Positions 15,518 to 24,330 of a stretch of 31,119 bases of DNA are shown piece by piece; positions within the stretch are counted from its first letter, which is position 1; the number at the start of each line of letters is the position of its first letter. Made by a program: the position numbers and the translations under genes. This DNA comes from Candidatus Moranbacteria bacterium CG_4_8_14_3_um_filter_41_13 (GTDB lineage Bacteria; Patescibacteriota; Minisyncoccia; Moranbacterales; UBA1568). The notes under the pieces were generated by a model. The model ran no database searches. It was not told the DNA's origin and saw only the letters and a list, made by a program, of their open reading frames with translations. The stretch covers positions 1 through 31,119 of the forward strand of contig PFHN01000030.1 in NCBI GenBank assembly GCA_002782305.1, written 5' to 3'.

Positions 15518-16755
15518 AATTATCAGATCCACTCAAAATATCGTATCGGACATTGTCGGCTTCCAAACTGCGGTTTTTTTTGACGGTGCTCGGCATTGTG
15601 ATTGGGGTGGCATCGGTGATACTCGTGATGGCTATTGGGGCGAGCGCTCAGAAACTCGTGCTTTCGCAAATAGAAAATGTCGGCTCGAATCTCGTGGCTA
15701 TTCTTCCTGGCGCATCAGAGGAGAAAGGTCCTCCCGCATCTGCTCTTGGTATTATCACTACGACGTTTACGAATGATGATTTGAAAGCTCTGCGTGAAAG
15801 AAGAAATGTGCCACATCTTTCGTCGATAACAGGATACGTCAGTGGATCAGCGACAGCGGAATTTCAATCGACATCACTCGAATCGAGTTTTCAGGGTGTT
15901 TCACCAGACCTCATTCAAATAGAAAATATTCGTATTGCTTCTGGACGTTTTTTCTTTCCTGAAGAAGAATATGATCTTTCGCGAGTGATGGTGATTGGTG
16001 CGACGCGAGCGAAAGAACTCTTTGCCAATCGCAATCCTATCGGAGAAACAGTGACGCTGAAGAAAATCCCTTTCAAGGTTATCGGAGTATTAGAAGAACG
16101 AGGCTCTGCCGCCTTCTCGAATCCGGATACTCTTATCTATATACCGCTTGGAACAGCACAGAAATTGCTTCTCGGTATTAACTATCTCAATTCGGCTCGC
16201 GCCAAAATAGATGACCCGATGAATATTGAGAGGAGTATCGCTGATATCAACCTCCTTCTTCGTAAGAGACACGATATGAAGGACACTGAAGAATCTGATT
16301 TTTCAGTACGAAGTACGGCAGCGGCCCTCAGTATTCTCACAACTATCACTGATGTACTCAAATATTTTTTGCTCGCTATTGCTTCTATCTCACTTCTTGT
16401 CGGTGGCATCGGTATTATGAATTCGATGCTTATTTCTGTTTCTCAGCGTGTGCGTGAAGTGGGTTTGAGGAAAGCTGTTGGCGCGCAGAGGATACATATT
16501 ATTATGCAGTTCCTGATTGAAGCATCGTTTATCACTCTGACAGGAGGTATTATTGGTATTATTTTTGGTGTGCTTATTGCGCATATTACTTCTCTCGTTC
16601 TTGTGGAGTTAGGGTATGATTGGCGATTTCTCGTACCGCTCTCTTCGCTCGGCATTGGTTTTTCTGTTTCGTTTATCATCGGTATCATCTTCGGACTGTA
16701 TCCTGCAATCAAAGCCTCACGTATAAGCCCTATGGAAGCGCTACGTTATGAATAG
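15514..16755 (+). CDS. MacB/FtsX-type ABC permease, first copy
   Basis: This protein of 413 aa has the MacB permease layout. A first membrane helix (about 21-42) with FLTVLGIVIGVASVI is followed by a large extracytoplasmic MacB_PCD domain (about 43-280). Three further helices (about 284-310, 335-362 and 372-400) follow, including VGGIGIMNSMLISVSQRVREVGLRKAVGA split across the cytoplasmic coupling loop. It ends in ISPMEALRYE, the standard tail of the family. It overlaps the ATPase gene by 4 bases and the second permease gene by 8. It is clearly paralogous to that second permease over its whole length. The substrate is unknown; MacB relatives export peptides, lipoproteins or antibiotics. Confidence 0.93.
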   Translation: MKLSDPLKISYRTLSASKLRFFLTVLGIVIGVASVILVMAIGASAQKLVLSQIENVGSNLVAILPGASEEKGPPASALGIITTTFTNDDLKALRERRNVPHLSSITGYVSGSATAEFQSTSLESSFQGVSPDLIQIENIRIASGRFFFPEEEYDLSRVMVIGATRAKELFANRNPIGETVTLKKIPFKVIGVLEERGSAAFSNPDTLIYIPLGTAQKLLLGINYLNSARAKIDDPMNIERSIADINLLLRKRHDMKDTEESDFSVRSTAAALSILTTITDVLKYFLLAIASISLLVGGIGIMNSMLISVSQRVREVGLRKAVGAQRIHIIMQFLIEASFITLTGGIIGIIFGVLIAHITSLVLVELGYDWRFLVPLSSLGIGFSVSFIIGIIFGLYPAIKASRISPMEALRYE

Positions 16756-18016
16756 TTTACATATCAGGAAAATTCTTACAGCATTTTCTTTTGCGGTCAA
16801 AACCATTCGCACACATAAAGCCAGGACATTCCTTGCTCTTCTTGGTGTGGTGATTGGAGTGTTTGCGGTGGTGATTGTGATGACACTTGGTGATGGAGTG
16901 AAGAGTTTTATTTTGGGACAAGTATCCAGTCTTGGTACCGACTTGATACAAGTAGAAGTAAAAATTCCGGGCAACGGGAAACAATCATCAGGGAATGCAA
17001 CAGGGAGAGTACAGGGAACACAAATTACAACACTGACGGTGAAAGATAGTGAAGCTATTCATAAACTGCCCAATGTGATAGCTGCGTATGCGGGGACTAT
17101 CGGACAGGAGCGAGCAGTGTATGGTTCTACAGAAAAAAGAATTCTCCTTTTTGGTACGGGTGCAGATGTAGCATTGGTTGATAGAAATGCAAAGCTTGAG
17201 AGCGGAAGATTCTTCACGGATGGAGAAGACGCTAGTCTGACGCGTGTCGTGGTACTGGGTTCAGAAACCAAGAAAACATTTTTTGGTGAGAGTGATGCTG
17301 TAGGGGAATACATTACGCTCAAGGGTGAAAAATACCACGTCATTGGAGTACTCGCTTCACGAGGGGCCGTCGCCTTTCTTAATTTTGATACCTTTACGTA
17401 CGTTCCGATTCAGACACTTCAGAAGAAAATACTCGGAGTTGATTATGTCCAGATGATATCGGTGCAGATGAAAAATCCCGTGTATGAGAAAGAAACCGTA
17501 GCAGACATCGTTGCACTCCTTCGTAAACGTCATGATATTGCCAATCCAGACAAAGATGATTTTGCTGTTTCCTCTACGAAAGAGGCACAGCAGACGCTTG
17601 GTGATGTACTCGGATCGCTGACTATTTTGCTGCTTGCTCTCACTTCTATTTCACTTGTTGTAGGAGGCGTCGGTATTATGAATGTGATGTATGTGTCAGT
17701 ATCAGAACGTACGAGCGAGATTGGTCTCCGCAAGGCTGTCGGTGCGACAAGCGGGGGTATTTTGCGTCAGTTCCTTTTCGAAGCACTGATCATTACTTTC
17801 TTAGGTGGACTGATTGGGATCCTTCTGGGTATTGTTATGGCTTTCGGACTTACGAAATTATTTCAGTACATTGGGTACAACGTCATGTTGCAATTTTCCT
17901 TTGCATCTTTTCTCCTGGGAGCAGGTTTCTCAATGGCAGTGGGGCTCATATTTGGTATCGCTCCAGCCTATCGTGCTTCACAGCTTTCGCCGATGGAGGC
18001 TCTGCGAAGAGAATAA
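16748..18016 (+). CDS. MacB/FtsX-type ABC permease, second copy
   Basis: This protein of 422 aa has the same layout as its neighbour: first helix with FLALLGVVIGVFAVVIV, extracytoplasmic MacB_PCD domain with DFAVSSTKEAQQTLGDVL, three C-terminal helices with VGGVGIMNVMYVSV and IGLRKAVGAT, and the tail LSPMEALRRE. It overlaps the first permease by 8 bases, so coupled translation is likely. Its extracytoplasmic domain differs from the first copy most near residues 70-90 (KIPGNGKQSSGNATGR), which may give the pair an asymmetric substrate site. The stop is only 6 bases from the stop of the convergent PBP gene. It probably forms a heterodimer with the first copy; two homodimeric pumps sharing an ATPase is the alternative. 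Confidence 0.93.
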   Translation: MNSLHIRKILTAFSFAVKTIRTHKARTFLALLGVVIGVFAVVIVMTLGDGVKSFILGQVSSLGTDLIQVEVKIPGNGKQSSGNATGRVQGTQITTLTVKDSEAIHKLPNVIAAYAGTIGQERAVYGSTEKRILLFGTGADVALVDRNAKLESGRFFTDGEDASLTRVVVLGSETKKTFFGESDAVGEYITLKGEKYHVIGVLASRGAVAFLNFDTFTYVPIQTLQKKILGVDYVQMISVQMKNPVYEKETVADIVALLRKRHDIANPDKDDFAVSSTKEAQQTLGDVLGSLTILLLALTSISLVVGGVGIMNVMYVSVSERTSEIGLRKAVGATSGGILRQFLFEALIITFLGGLIGILLGIVMAFGLTKLFQYIGYNVMLQFSFASFLLGAGFSMAVGLIFGIAPAYRASQLSPMEALRRE

Positions 18017-18022
18017 AACTTT

Positions 18023-20125
18023 TTAGTCTTTACTCAGTGTATAAAAAGGTTGTACGTTTTCAAAAGGGATAGATGTTTCTTCGGAATTATTTTCCATAGA
18101 AATAGTTTGTGAAGTTTCGCTATTTACAATTCTTTTTTCTACGCGGTTTCCTTTGAGTTTTTTTGCTTTCTCTGGAGATATTTCCCGACCTGTTTTCTTA
18201 TCGAAATAGAGAGTCTTTCCCGTACTGAGAATTTCACCGGTTTTTGCAGGAATAATTTTTGGTGTATAAGCCGTAAAACCTGTTTCAGGAAAACGAACAA
18301 GCGCCGTATTCATAAACTCACGCCAAATCGGAGCAGCTACGAAAACACCATCAGCACCAGCATTCATTGGTCTGTTATCATTGTTGCCGGCCCAGACTGC
18401 CGTAGCGATGGATGTGGTATATCCTACCGTCCAAGCATCGCGGAAATTTTGTGTCGTACCGGTTTTGGCAGCCACGAAAACATGAGCAGGAAAAGCGAGG
18501 GGACTATGTGCTCCAAATATCGGTGTACGCGAAACGTTATCCGAAAGAATTGAGTTTATCTTTTCTGCAATATCCGTGTCGAGTACTTGTATTCCTTCTT
18601 TTTCATTTTTCGTCTGTACATATTCTTCTCCACGAGTATCAATAATTTTCAGTATGGGTTTGATGGTGTGTCTTATGCCATTTTGACTGAATACAGAGAA
18701 AGCACTCGCCATATCGATAGGTTTCACTTCAGCACCACCGAGTACGAGTGCGAGCCCATAACGTTTCGGATCAGTGAGAGTAGTGATGCCCATTCGTGTT
18801 GCGAGGTCGATGGTATCGGTTACTCCAGCAAGCGCAAGAGTTTGCACCGCAGGCACATTGAGTGACATAGCGAGCGCTTGACGCATCGTGAGCACACCGT
18901 GAAATTTCCCGTCATAATTTCTTGGAATGTATGGTCTGCCAGATCCATCTGGACCAAAATTGATTGGACGATCAATGATGATGGATTCTGGTTGAAAACC
19001 TTTCATAAAAGCCATTGCATACGCAAACGGCTTGAAAGCAGATCCCGGTTGACGTTCACTCGTCGTGATATTCACATTGCCATCGACACGGGTATCGAAG
19101 TAATCTTTCGAACCTACCATCGCAAGAATTTCTCCATTTTTTGCATTCAGAGCTACGAGTCCAGCATTGGTTGCACCGCGCGCAATATTTCTTTTCGCTC
19201 CATTTTGTACGGCGATTTCCCCAGCTTTTTGGAGTTCAAGATCGATAGTGGTATACACTTTGAGTCCTGCAGTACGCAGTTTTTCTGACGAGTATGTTTT
19301 TTCTAACTCAGGAATAACATAGAGTACAAAATGAGGAGCGATAATAGAACGCTTGATCGGCGTAATTTCTGCCATGATGTCGACCACGAGAGCCTCTTTC
19401 AATGCTTGTTTAGTGATGAGCTTGAGTTCATACATACGCGCAAGAATATTCCTCTGTCTAAAGAGAAGATTTTCTTTATTTTTTCCGTAAGGAGAATAGA
19501 GGGTTGGCGCATTGGGAAGTCCTGCAAGAAGAGCACTTTCCGCGAGCGTCAGATTTTTTGCTTCTTTACCAAAAAATGTTTCTGATGCGGTTTCGATGCC
19601 GTATGCATTGGATCCATACGGTACGGTATTGAGGTAGAGATCGAGGATTTCATTTTTACTCAGATGATTATCGATTTTTACTGCGAGGAACATTTCACGA
19701 ATTTTTCTCTGCACTGTACGTTCTTTGGTGAGATACAGACTCCGCGCGAGTTGCTGAGTGATCGTTGATCCGCCTTGCTTGATTTCCCCGCTCTTGATGT
19801 CGATGATGAGAGCTCGAAGAATAGCAAAAATATCGATGCCTTGGTGGGTATAGAAATGAGCATCCTCGGAAGCAATAGTCGCTTGCTTGATACTTTCTGG
19901 TATCTCATTATGTCCTATAACTAGGCGGTTTTCTTCGTCATACAGACGGTAAAGTTCTACGGTGCCAGTACGATCGAAGAAACGCGTGCTTTGATGAAAC
20001 GGAAACTGGTCGATGGTGCTTATACTAGGTGTGCCAAAAAAATATATTGCCAAAATACCAAAAATTGATCCCAAGGTAATAAGACTGACAATCCATAGGA
20101 TTTCCCGTATAAGAGACTTCTTCAT
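18023..20125 (-). CDS. Class A penicillin-binding protein (bifunctional transglycosylase/transpeptidase)
   Basis: This enzyme polymerises lipid II into glycan strands and cross-links the peptides outside the membrane. The protein has 700 aa with one N-terminal signal anchor (about residues 9-30). The GT51 domain shows the catalytic Glu in ASEDAHFYTHQGID (Glu87), GGSTITQQLARSLYL (118-132), KIREMFLAVKID and NTVPYGSNAYGIETASETFFGK. The transpeptidase domain has SxxK at Ser362-Lys365 (GSAFK), SxN at Ser421-Asn423 (SLN) and KTGT at 554-557. All catalytic motifs are present. It is a single minus-strand gene, convergent with the exporter operon and divergent from the NUDIX gene. It indicates that the cell has a peptidoglycan wall. 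Confidence 0.96.
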   Translation of the reverse strand: MKKSLIREILWIVSLITLGSIFGILAIYFFGTPSISTIDQFPFHQSTRFFDRTGTVELYRLYDEENRLVIGHNEIPESIKQATIASEDAHFYTHQGIDIFAILRALIIDIKSGEIKQGGSTITQQLARSLYLTKERTVQRKIREMFLAVKIDNHLSKNEILDLYLNTVPYGSNAYGIETASETFFGKEAKNLTLAESALLAGLPNAPTLYSPYGKNKENLLFRQRNILARMYELKLITKQALKEALVVDIMAEITPIKRSIIAPHFVLYVIPELEKTYSSEKLRTAGLKVYTTIDLELQKAGEIAVQNGAKRNIARGATNAGLVALNAKNGEILAMVGSKDYFDTRVDGNVNITTSERQPGSAFKPFAYAMAFMKGFQPESIIIDRPINFGPDGSGRPYIPRNYDGKFHGVLTMRQALAMSLNVPAVQTLALAGVTDTIDLATRMGITTLTDPKRYGLALVLGGAEVKPIDMASAFSVFSQNGIRHTIKPILKIIDTRGEEYVQTKNEKEGIQVLDTDIAEKINSILSDNVSRTPIFGAHSPLAFPAHVFVAAKTGTTQNFRDAWTVGYTTSIATAVWAGNNDNRPMNAGADGVFVAAPIWREFMNTALVRFPETGFTAYTPKIIPAKTGEILSTGKTLYFDKKTGREISPEKAKKLKGNRVEKRIVNSETSQTISMENNSEETSIPFENVQPFYTLSKD

Positions 20126-20170
20126 CTACTTGTATATTATGTTGTAAATAAGGCAAAAGAATAGTACCGC

Positions 20171-20199
20171 ATTCAATCAACAAAACGTCATTTTGTCAA
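20171..20199 (-). promoter_or_regulatory. Promoter of the PBP gene
   Basis: On the minus strand a perfect TTGACA (20199-20194), a 17-base spacer and TTGAAT (20176-20171, four of six) precede the ATG at 20125 by about 45 bases. The -35 is convincing and the -10 is only moderate. Confidence 0.45.
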
Positions 20200-20233
20200 T
20201 TATCAATTCTATTGTACTCTAAAGAGGTGGGTT

Positions 20234-20770
20234 TTGTCTTTATATAAAAAATATATGCGTTTACCAGTTATCAAACCACTCTATTTCTTGCTGAAGATAT
20301 TTGGATTTCCGGTCATCTGGGAAGTGTCGATCGGTACTATTCTTTATCATATGAAGGATGGAAAGAGAGAATATCTTCTCCTTCATTATCCGAGCGGACA
20401 CTATGATTTTGTGAAAGGTCATATGGAGACAGGAGAAACAGAAGAAATGACGCTAAGACGTGAAACCGAAGAAGAAACAGGGATTACCGATCTCCATCTT
20501 TTTCCTCTTCGTCAAAGTACGAAATTCTTCTATATTGCAAGGGGAAGTGAACGAGTGAAGCGTATCAAAGCGAAACGTGGTATCTGGATTTTCAAACAGG
20601 TACATTTCTATCCAGCAGAAACAAAAGCCGAAGACGTAAAAATTTCTTTTGAACACACCGGATTCCTCTGGCTTCCATACGAGAAAGCAGTGGAGAAAAT
20701 CACTTTTGACAACGCCAAAAATATACTCGTGCAGACAGAAAAATATATCACTTCACAGCCGACATTATAA
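20234..20770 (+). CDS. NUDIX hydrolase
   Basis: This 178-aa protein hydrolyses nucleoside diphosphates linked to another group, for example dinucleoside polyphosphates or oxidised nucleotides. The Nudix box spans residues 62-84: Gly62, Glu68, then RETEEETG with the metal-binding glutamates, fitting GX5EX7REUXEEXGU except that Thr sits at the first U position. The preceding HYPSGHYDFVKGH resembles the diadenosine-polyphosphate hydrolase type. The preferred start is TTG at 20234, because GAGGTGG (20224-20230) lies at normal Shine-Dalgarno distance. An ATG at 20255 would remove seven residues and has no ribosome site. It is divergent from the PBP gene. The substrate cannot be fixed. Confidence 0.88.
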   Translation: MSLYKKYMRLPVIKPLYFLLKIFGFPVIWEVSIGTILYHMKDGKREYLLLHYPSGHYDFVKGHMETGETEEMTLRRETEEETGITDLHLFPLRQSTKFFYIARGSERVKRIKAKRGIWIFKQVHFYPAETKAEDVKISFEHTGFLWLPYEKAVEKITFDNAKNILVQTEKYITSQPTL

Positions 20771-20793
20771 GAAAAAGAATCTCTCTTTTTTCC

Positions 20794-20822
20794 TTTACAA
20801 AAAGGATATTTCATTGTATGAT
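20794..20822 (+). promoter_or_regulatory. Promoter of the second ABC-F gene
   Basis: TTTACA (20794-20799, five of six), a 17-base spacer and TATGAT (20817-20822, five of six) lie 31 bases before the ATG at 20854, giving an expected leader of about 25 bases. Confidence 0.65.
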
Positions 20823-20853
20823 GTCTGTTCATTCAGAAAATTAATTTTGATCT

Positions 20854-22557
20854 ATGCTCACTCTTAAAAACATACGCAAAACGTATGCCACTACTCGTAT
20901 TCTTGAGAAGGTGTCTTTTTCGTTGGGTGAAGGTCAGAAAGTGGCGCTCGTCGGACAAAATGGTGTCGGCAAATCGACCTTGCTCAAAATAATCGCAGGT
21001 ATCGAAACTCCTGATCGAGGTGAGATTACGAAACCAAATCGCGTCTTAGTTGGTTATCTTCCTCAGGAAGCATCTTTAGAATCTGCTGATGAAACATTAC
21101 TGATCTATCTCCGTCGTATGGTAGGGCTCGGAGCATTGGAAAAAGAAATGGCGTTTCTCGAACCACATTTGGAAGAGCCGGTTTTACTTGAGAAATATGA
21201 AGCCGTACGTTTTGAATACGAGCGTCTTGGAGGGGACAATTTTGGAGAGAAGGCGCGCGTTGTTCTAGACGGACTCATACTTTCACACATCGCTCTTGAT
21301 CGATTGGTATCATCACTCTCAGGTGGAGAGAAACGTAAAGCGATGCTTGCAGGAGTACTCCTTCGTGGGGTTGATATGCTTCTGCTCGATGAACCGACAA
21401 ACAATTTGGATTTACCGGCACTCTTGTGGCTCGAACGTTATTTGAAACATTCAACAGCCACATGTATTATTGCATCGCACGATCGTCGTTTTCTCGACAA
21501 TGTAGTAAAGAAGGTCATCGAAATTGATTGGTACAAACGTGATGTCACGATGTACACAGGAGGGTGGAGCAGTTACGCAGAAATGAAGGCACATAGTATT
21601 CGCAAACACAGAGAAGCCTACCGTGTGCAGGAAGATGAACGAGAAAGACTGCTGGTATCCGTAGGACAGAAGATGGACTGGGTAGAACGAGTGAAGAATA
21701 GAAAGGCTCCAGACAAAGATAAAATGTCATCCAATTTCAAGAAAGAACGTGCCACTAGGAAATTCACCGCATCGGCGAGAGCGCTCGAAGAACGTCAAAA
21801 AAGACTGCATACAGTAGACAAGCCTCTTATTCGTGATCCGCTTTTTATTCCGCTTACTCCTCTTTTGGTGGAAAAAGAAGGAAGTATTGTTTTAAAGAAA
21901 GTGGTGTTCGGTTACGCATCTGGATTTTCTGCAGGACCGCTTGATATGAAAATACTCTTCGGTCAGCGTATTGCTATCCTTGGTAACAATGGTACAGGCA
22001 AATCAACACTGCTCAAAACGATCGAAGGATCACTCCCGATTCTCTCTGGCAGAAGAACGATTGGTAAGAAACTTATCTTCGGATACTTGATGCAGGAACA
22101 CGAAAATATATCGCAGTCGATAACACCGTACAATCTTTTTAAGAATCGTACGGGTATATTTGACCGAAGCATTATCGCCACACATCTTTCTTTCTTCCAA
22201 TTCGCACCAGATGTTTTGAATGACAAAATATCTTCCCTCTCTCCAGGTGAACGTGTGAGACTTATTTTCGCTTTACTCTCAGCACTGAATGCTAACGTAC
22301 TCGTCCTTGATGAACCGACAAATCATCTTGATCTCGAAGCCATAGAAGCTCTCGAAGAAGCTCTTGATGCCTACGAAGGAACAATTCTCCTTGTGACGCA
22401 CGATAGGCGTTTTTTGGAGCGCATACGTCTGACGAAAACATTCTTCCTCGAAGATGGTATATGTACGGAGGTAGAAAATTATGAAGCCTACGTCAAGAAA
22501 AACAGTTCCAAGGTAAATCGTATTTTGAAACGTCTTGAGGAGCGAAAAACGATATAA
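20854..22557 (+). CDS. ABC-F family ATP-binding protein (full-length form)
   Basis: This soluble 567-aa protein has two ABC domains and no membrane segments. Domain 1: Walker A GQNGVGKST (34-42), signature LSGGE (155-159), Walker B LLLDEPTNNLD starting near 176. A long charged linker follows (about 240-320), with the RxxK-rich stretch KKERATRKFTASARALEERQKRL that forms the interdomain arm, written here in segments KKERATRKF and ARALEERQKRL. Domain 2: Walker A GNNGTGKST (377-385), signature LSPGE (462-466), Walker B VLVLDEPTNHLD starting near 482. Both ATP sites look intact, unlike the variant second site of the shorter ABC-F at 125. ABC-F proteins act on translating ribosomes; regulation of translation or drug protection cannot be separated here. 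It has its own promoter. Confidence 0.93.
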   Translation: MLTLKNIRKTYATTRILEKVSFSLGEGQKVALVGQNGVGKSTLLKIIAGIETPDRGEITKPNRVLVGYLPQEASLESADETLLIYLRRMVGLGALEKEMAFLEPHLEEPVLLEKYEAVRFEYERLGGDNFGEKARVVLDGLILSHIALDRLVSSLSGGEKRKAMLAGVLLRGVDMLLLDEPTNNLDLPALLWLERYLKHSTATCIIASHDRRFLDNVVKKVIEIDWYKRDVTMYTGGWSSYAEMKAHSIRKHREAYRVQEDERERLLVSVGQKMDWVERVKNRKAPDKDKMSSNFKKERATRKFTASARALEERQKRLHTVDKPLIRDPLFIPLTPLLVEKEGSIVLKKVVFGYASGFSAGPLDMKILFGQRIAILGNNGTGKSTLLKTIEGSLPILSGRRTIGKKLIFGYLMQEHENISQSITPYNLFKNRTGIFDRSIIATHLSFFQFAPDVLNDKISSLSPGERVRLIFALLSALNANVLVLDEPTNHLDLEAIEALEEALDAYEGTILLVTHDRRFLERIRLTKTFFLEDGICTEVENYEAYVKKNSSKVNRILKRLEERKTI

Positions 22558-22567
22558 GTGCTCTGAT

Positions 22568-22596
22568 TTGCCTTGTTTGCTACTTTCCAGTATACT
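22568..22596 (+). promoter_or_regulatory. secDF promoter
   Basis: TTGCCT (22568-22573, four of six), a 17-base spacer and TATACT (22591-22596, five of six) predict a start near 22603, just upstream of the ATG at 22630. This favours that ATG over the in-frame TTG at 22573, which lies within the -35/spacer. Confidence 0.6.
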
Positions 22597-22629
22597 TCTG
22601 TTATATCTTTTTATGATGCTCCACAGAAT

Positions 22630-24321
22630 ATGAACCAAATGAACAAACAACGACTTCGTTTTTTTCAAGTTATTTTTTTCAGTATAGTTGTTGCTATCAT
22701 AGCCTATCCACAAATGGTGAAATTTATTCCACCTCTTTTTTCTGTGGTAGATAAACTTTCGATCAATAAAGGACTTGATTTGCAAGGAGGTATCCACCTC
22801 GAATATAGTGCCGATGTTTCTCAGTTACCGAGTGAAAAAATATCGAGCGCACTTTCTTCGGCTCAGGCAGTCATCGAACGACGCGTCAATGCCTTTGGTG
22901 TAGGAGAACCACTCGTCCAACTCTCGCAATCAGGCACTGAGAAACGCATTATTGTAGAACTCCCAGGAGTGAAGGACATCGAGCAGGCAAAAAAAATGAT
23001 CAAGGAAACGCCGTTTCTCGAATTCCGCGAACCAGTCGATCCAAACTCTGATATTTTCAAGCAATTTGATACCTTTAATGCCGAGACGAAAAAGACAGCA
23101 GAAGCTACTCTTGCGCGGGTAGAGAAAGGAGAGGATTTTAGTGCTCTTGCAACAGAGCTGAGTCAGGATCCAGGATCGAAAGACAACGGAGGTGATCTCG
23201 ATTTTGCGAAGCAAGGGACTTTTGTACCAGAATTTGATGCAGTAGTTTTCGATACGAATTTTGTGTCAGGGAGTATTTATCCGGTACTCGTAGAAACCAC
23301 CTATGGCTGGCATATTATCAAAAAAATAGAAGAGAGAGGCGAAGGCGACAATCGTGAAGTGAGGTCAGCTCATATTTTGTTCCTCAAACGTTCTGTTGAT
23401 CAATATCCAGAACTCAAATGGGTCGCAACAGGACTGTCTGGAAAAAATCTGAAAAATGCAGCAGTTGATTATCAGAATCAGGGAGTAGGATCTCCCCAGG
23501 TATCACTTCAGTTTGATACAGAAGGAACGAAACTTTTTGCAGATATTACGAAGAAAAATATTGGGAAACCGGTAGCAATTTTCCTCGATAAAGAAATTAT
23601 TAGTCAGCCAACAGTCCAAAACGAAATCGTGGCTGGGCAAGCCGTCATCACCGGTAATTTTACGATGCAGGAAGCGAGTGATTTGGTGAAACGTCTGAAT
23701 GAAGGAGCTCTTCCTGTACCGATTACTCTTGTTGGACAACAAAGTGTTGATGCCTCACTTGGGGCAGATGCACTGGAGAAGAGTTTGTTTGCTGGACTCA
23801 TCGGACTGGGCGCTGTGGCCGTCTTTATGATTCTATATTATCGTTTCTTGGGAGTAGTGGCAGTGTTTGCTCTTCTCCTCTATACCGCGATGCTTCTTAC
23901 CGTATTCAAGCTTTCTGTCTTCACTCCATTTGCCATTACGGTAACACTCTCAGGTATTGCGGGATTTGTACTGTCGATAGGTATGGCTGTGGATGCAAAC
24001 GTGCTTATTTTCGAACGTATGCGTGAAGAACTCGCGTATGGCAAGAATCTTCACAAAGCCCTCGAAGAAGGTTTCCGTCGTGCTTGGCCAAGTATTCGTG
24101 ATGGTAATTATTCCACCCTGATTACAACATTCATTCTCATTGCATCAGGGACAGGTTTCGTAAAAGGTTTTGCTATCATCCTCACTATCGGTGTACTCCT
24201 ATCAATGTTCACTGCTGTAATATTGGTACACATTATTTTGAAATTTATGATTGGTTCATGGGCAGAGAAATATCCATGGCTCCTCGTACCGAAGAAGAAA
24301 CTTCTTGAGAGCAAAGAATAA
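22630..24321 (+). CDS. secD: Protein translocase subunit SecD with an embedded parvulin-type PPIase segment
   Basis: SecD works with SecF in the membrane to drive late steps of Sec export using the ion gradient. The protein has 563 aa from the ATG at 22630. Family features are the first membrane helix (about 12-28), GLDLQGG (48-54), the P1-domain elements VIERRVNAFGVGEP and IIVELPGV, LEFRE (130-134), TGLSGKNL (267-274), GALPVP, and five C-terminal membrane helices with GIGMAVDANVLIFERMREEL broken across the fourth. Residues about 150-257 are not part of a usual SecD: they read as a parvulin rotamase, with LARVEKGEDFSALATELSQD, NGGDLDF, a FVPEFDAVVF helix, TTYGWHIIKKIEE and then VRSAHILF. The canonical first strand (SAHILF) comes last, suggesting circular permutation. 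secF follows after 9 bases. Confidence 0.94.
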   Translation: MNQMNKQRLRFFQVIFFSIVVAIIAYPQMVKFIPPLFSVVDKLSINKGLDLQGGIHLEYSADVSQLPSEKISSALSSAQAVIERRVNAFGVGEPLVQLSQSGTEKRIIVELPGVKDIEQAKKMIKETPFLEFREPVDPNSDIFKQFDTFNAETKKTAEATLARVEKGEDFSALATELSQDPGSKDNGGDLDFAKQGTFVPEFDAVVFDTNFVSGSIYPVLVETTYGWHIIKKIEERGEGDNREVRSAHILFLKRSVDQYPELKWVATGLSGKNLKNAAVDYQNQGVGSPQVSLQFDTEGTKLFADITKKNIGKPVAIFLDKEIISQPTVQNEIVAGQAVITGNFTMQEASDLVKRLNEGALPVPITLVGQQSVDASLGADALEKSLFAGLIGLGAVAVFMILYYRFLGVVAVFALLLYTAMLLTVFKLSVFTPFAITVTLSGIAGFVLSIGMAVDANVLIFERMREELAYGKNLHKALEEGFRRAWPSIRDGNYSTLITTFILIASGTGFVKGFAIILTIGVLLSMFTAVILVHIILKFMIGSWAEKYPWLLVPKKKLLESKE

Positions 24322-24330
24322 CACAACATT

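Noticed and set aside
22573..22629. Upstream TTG start for SecD
   Set aside because: It falls inside the promoter, and the added 19 residues precede the normal short N-terminus before the first helix.
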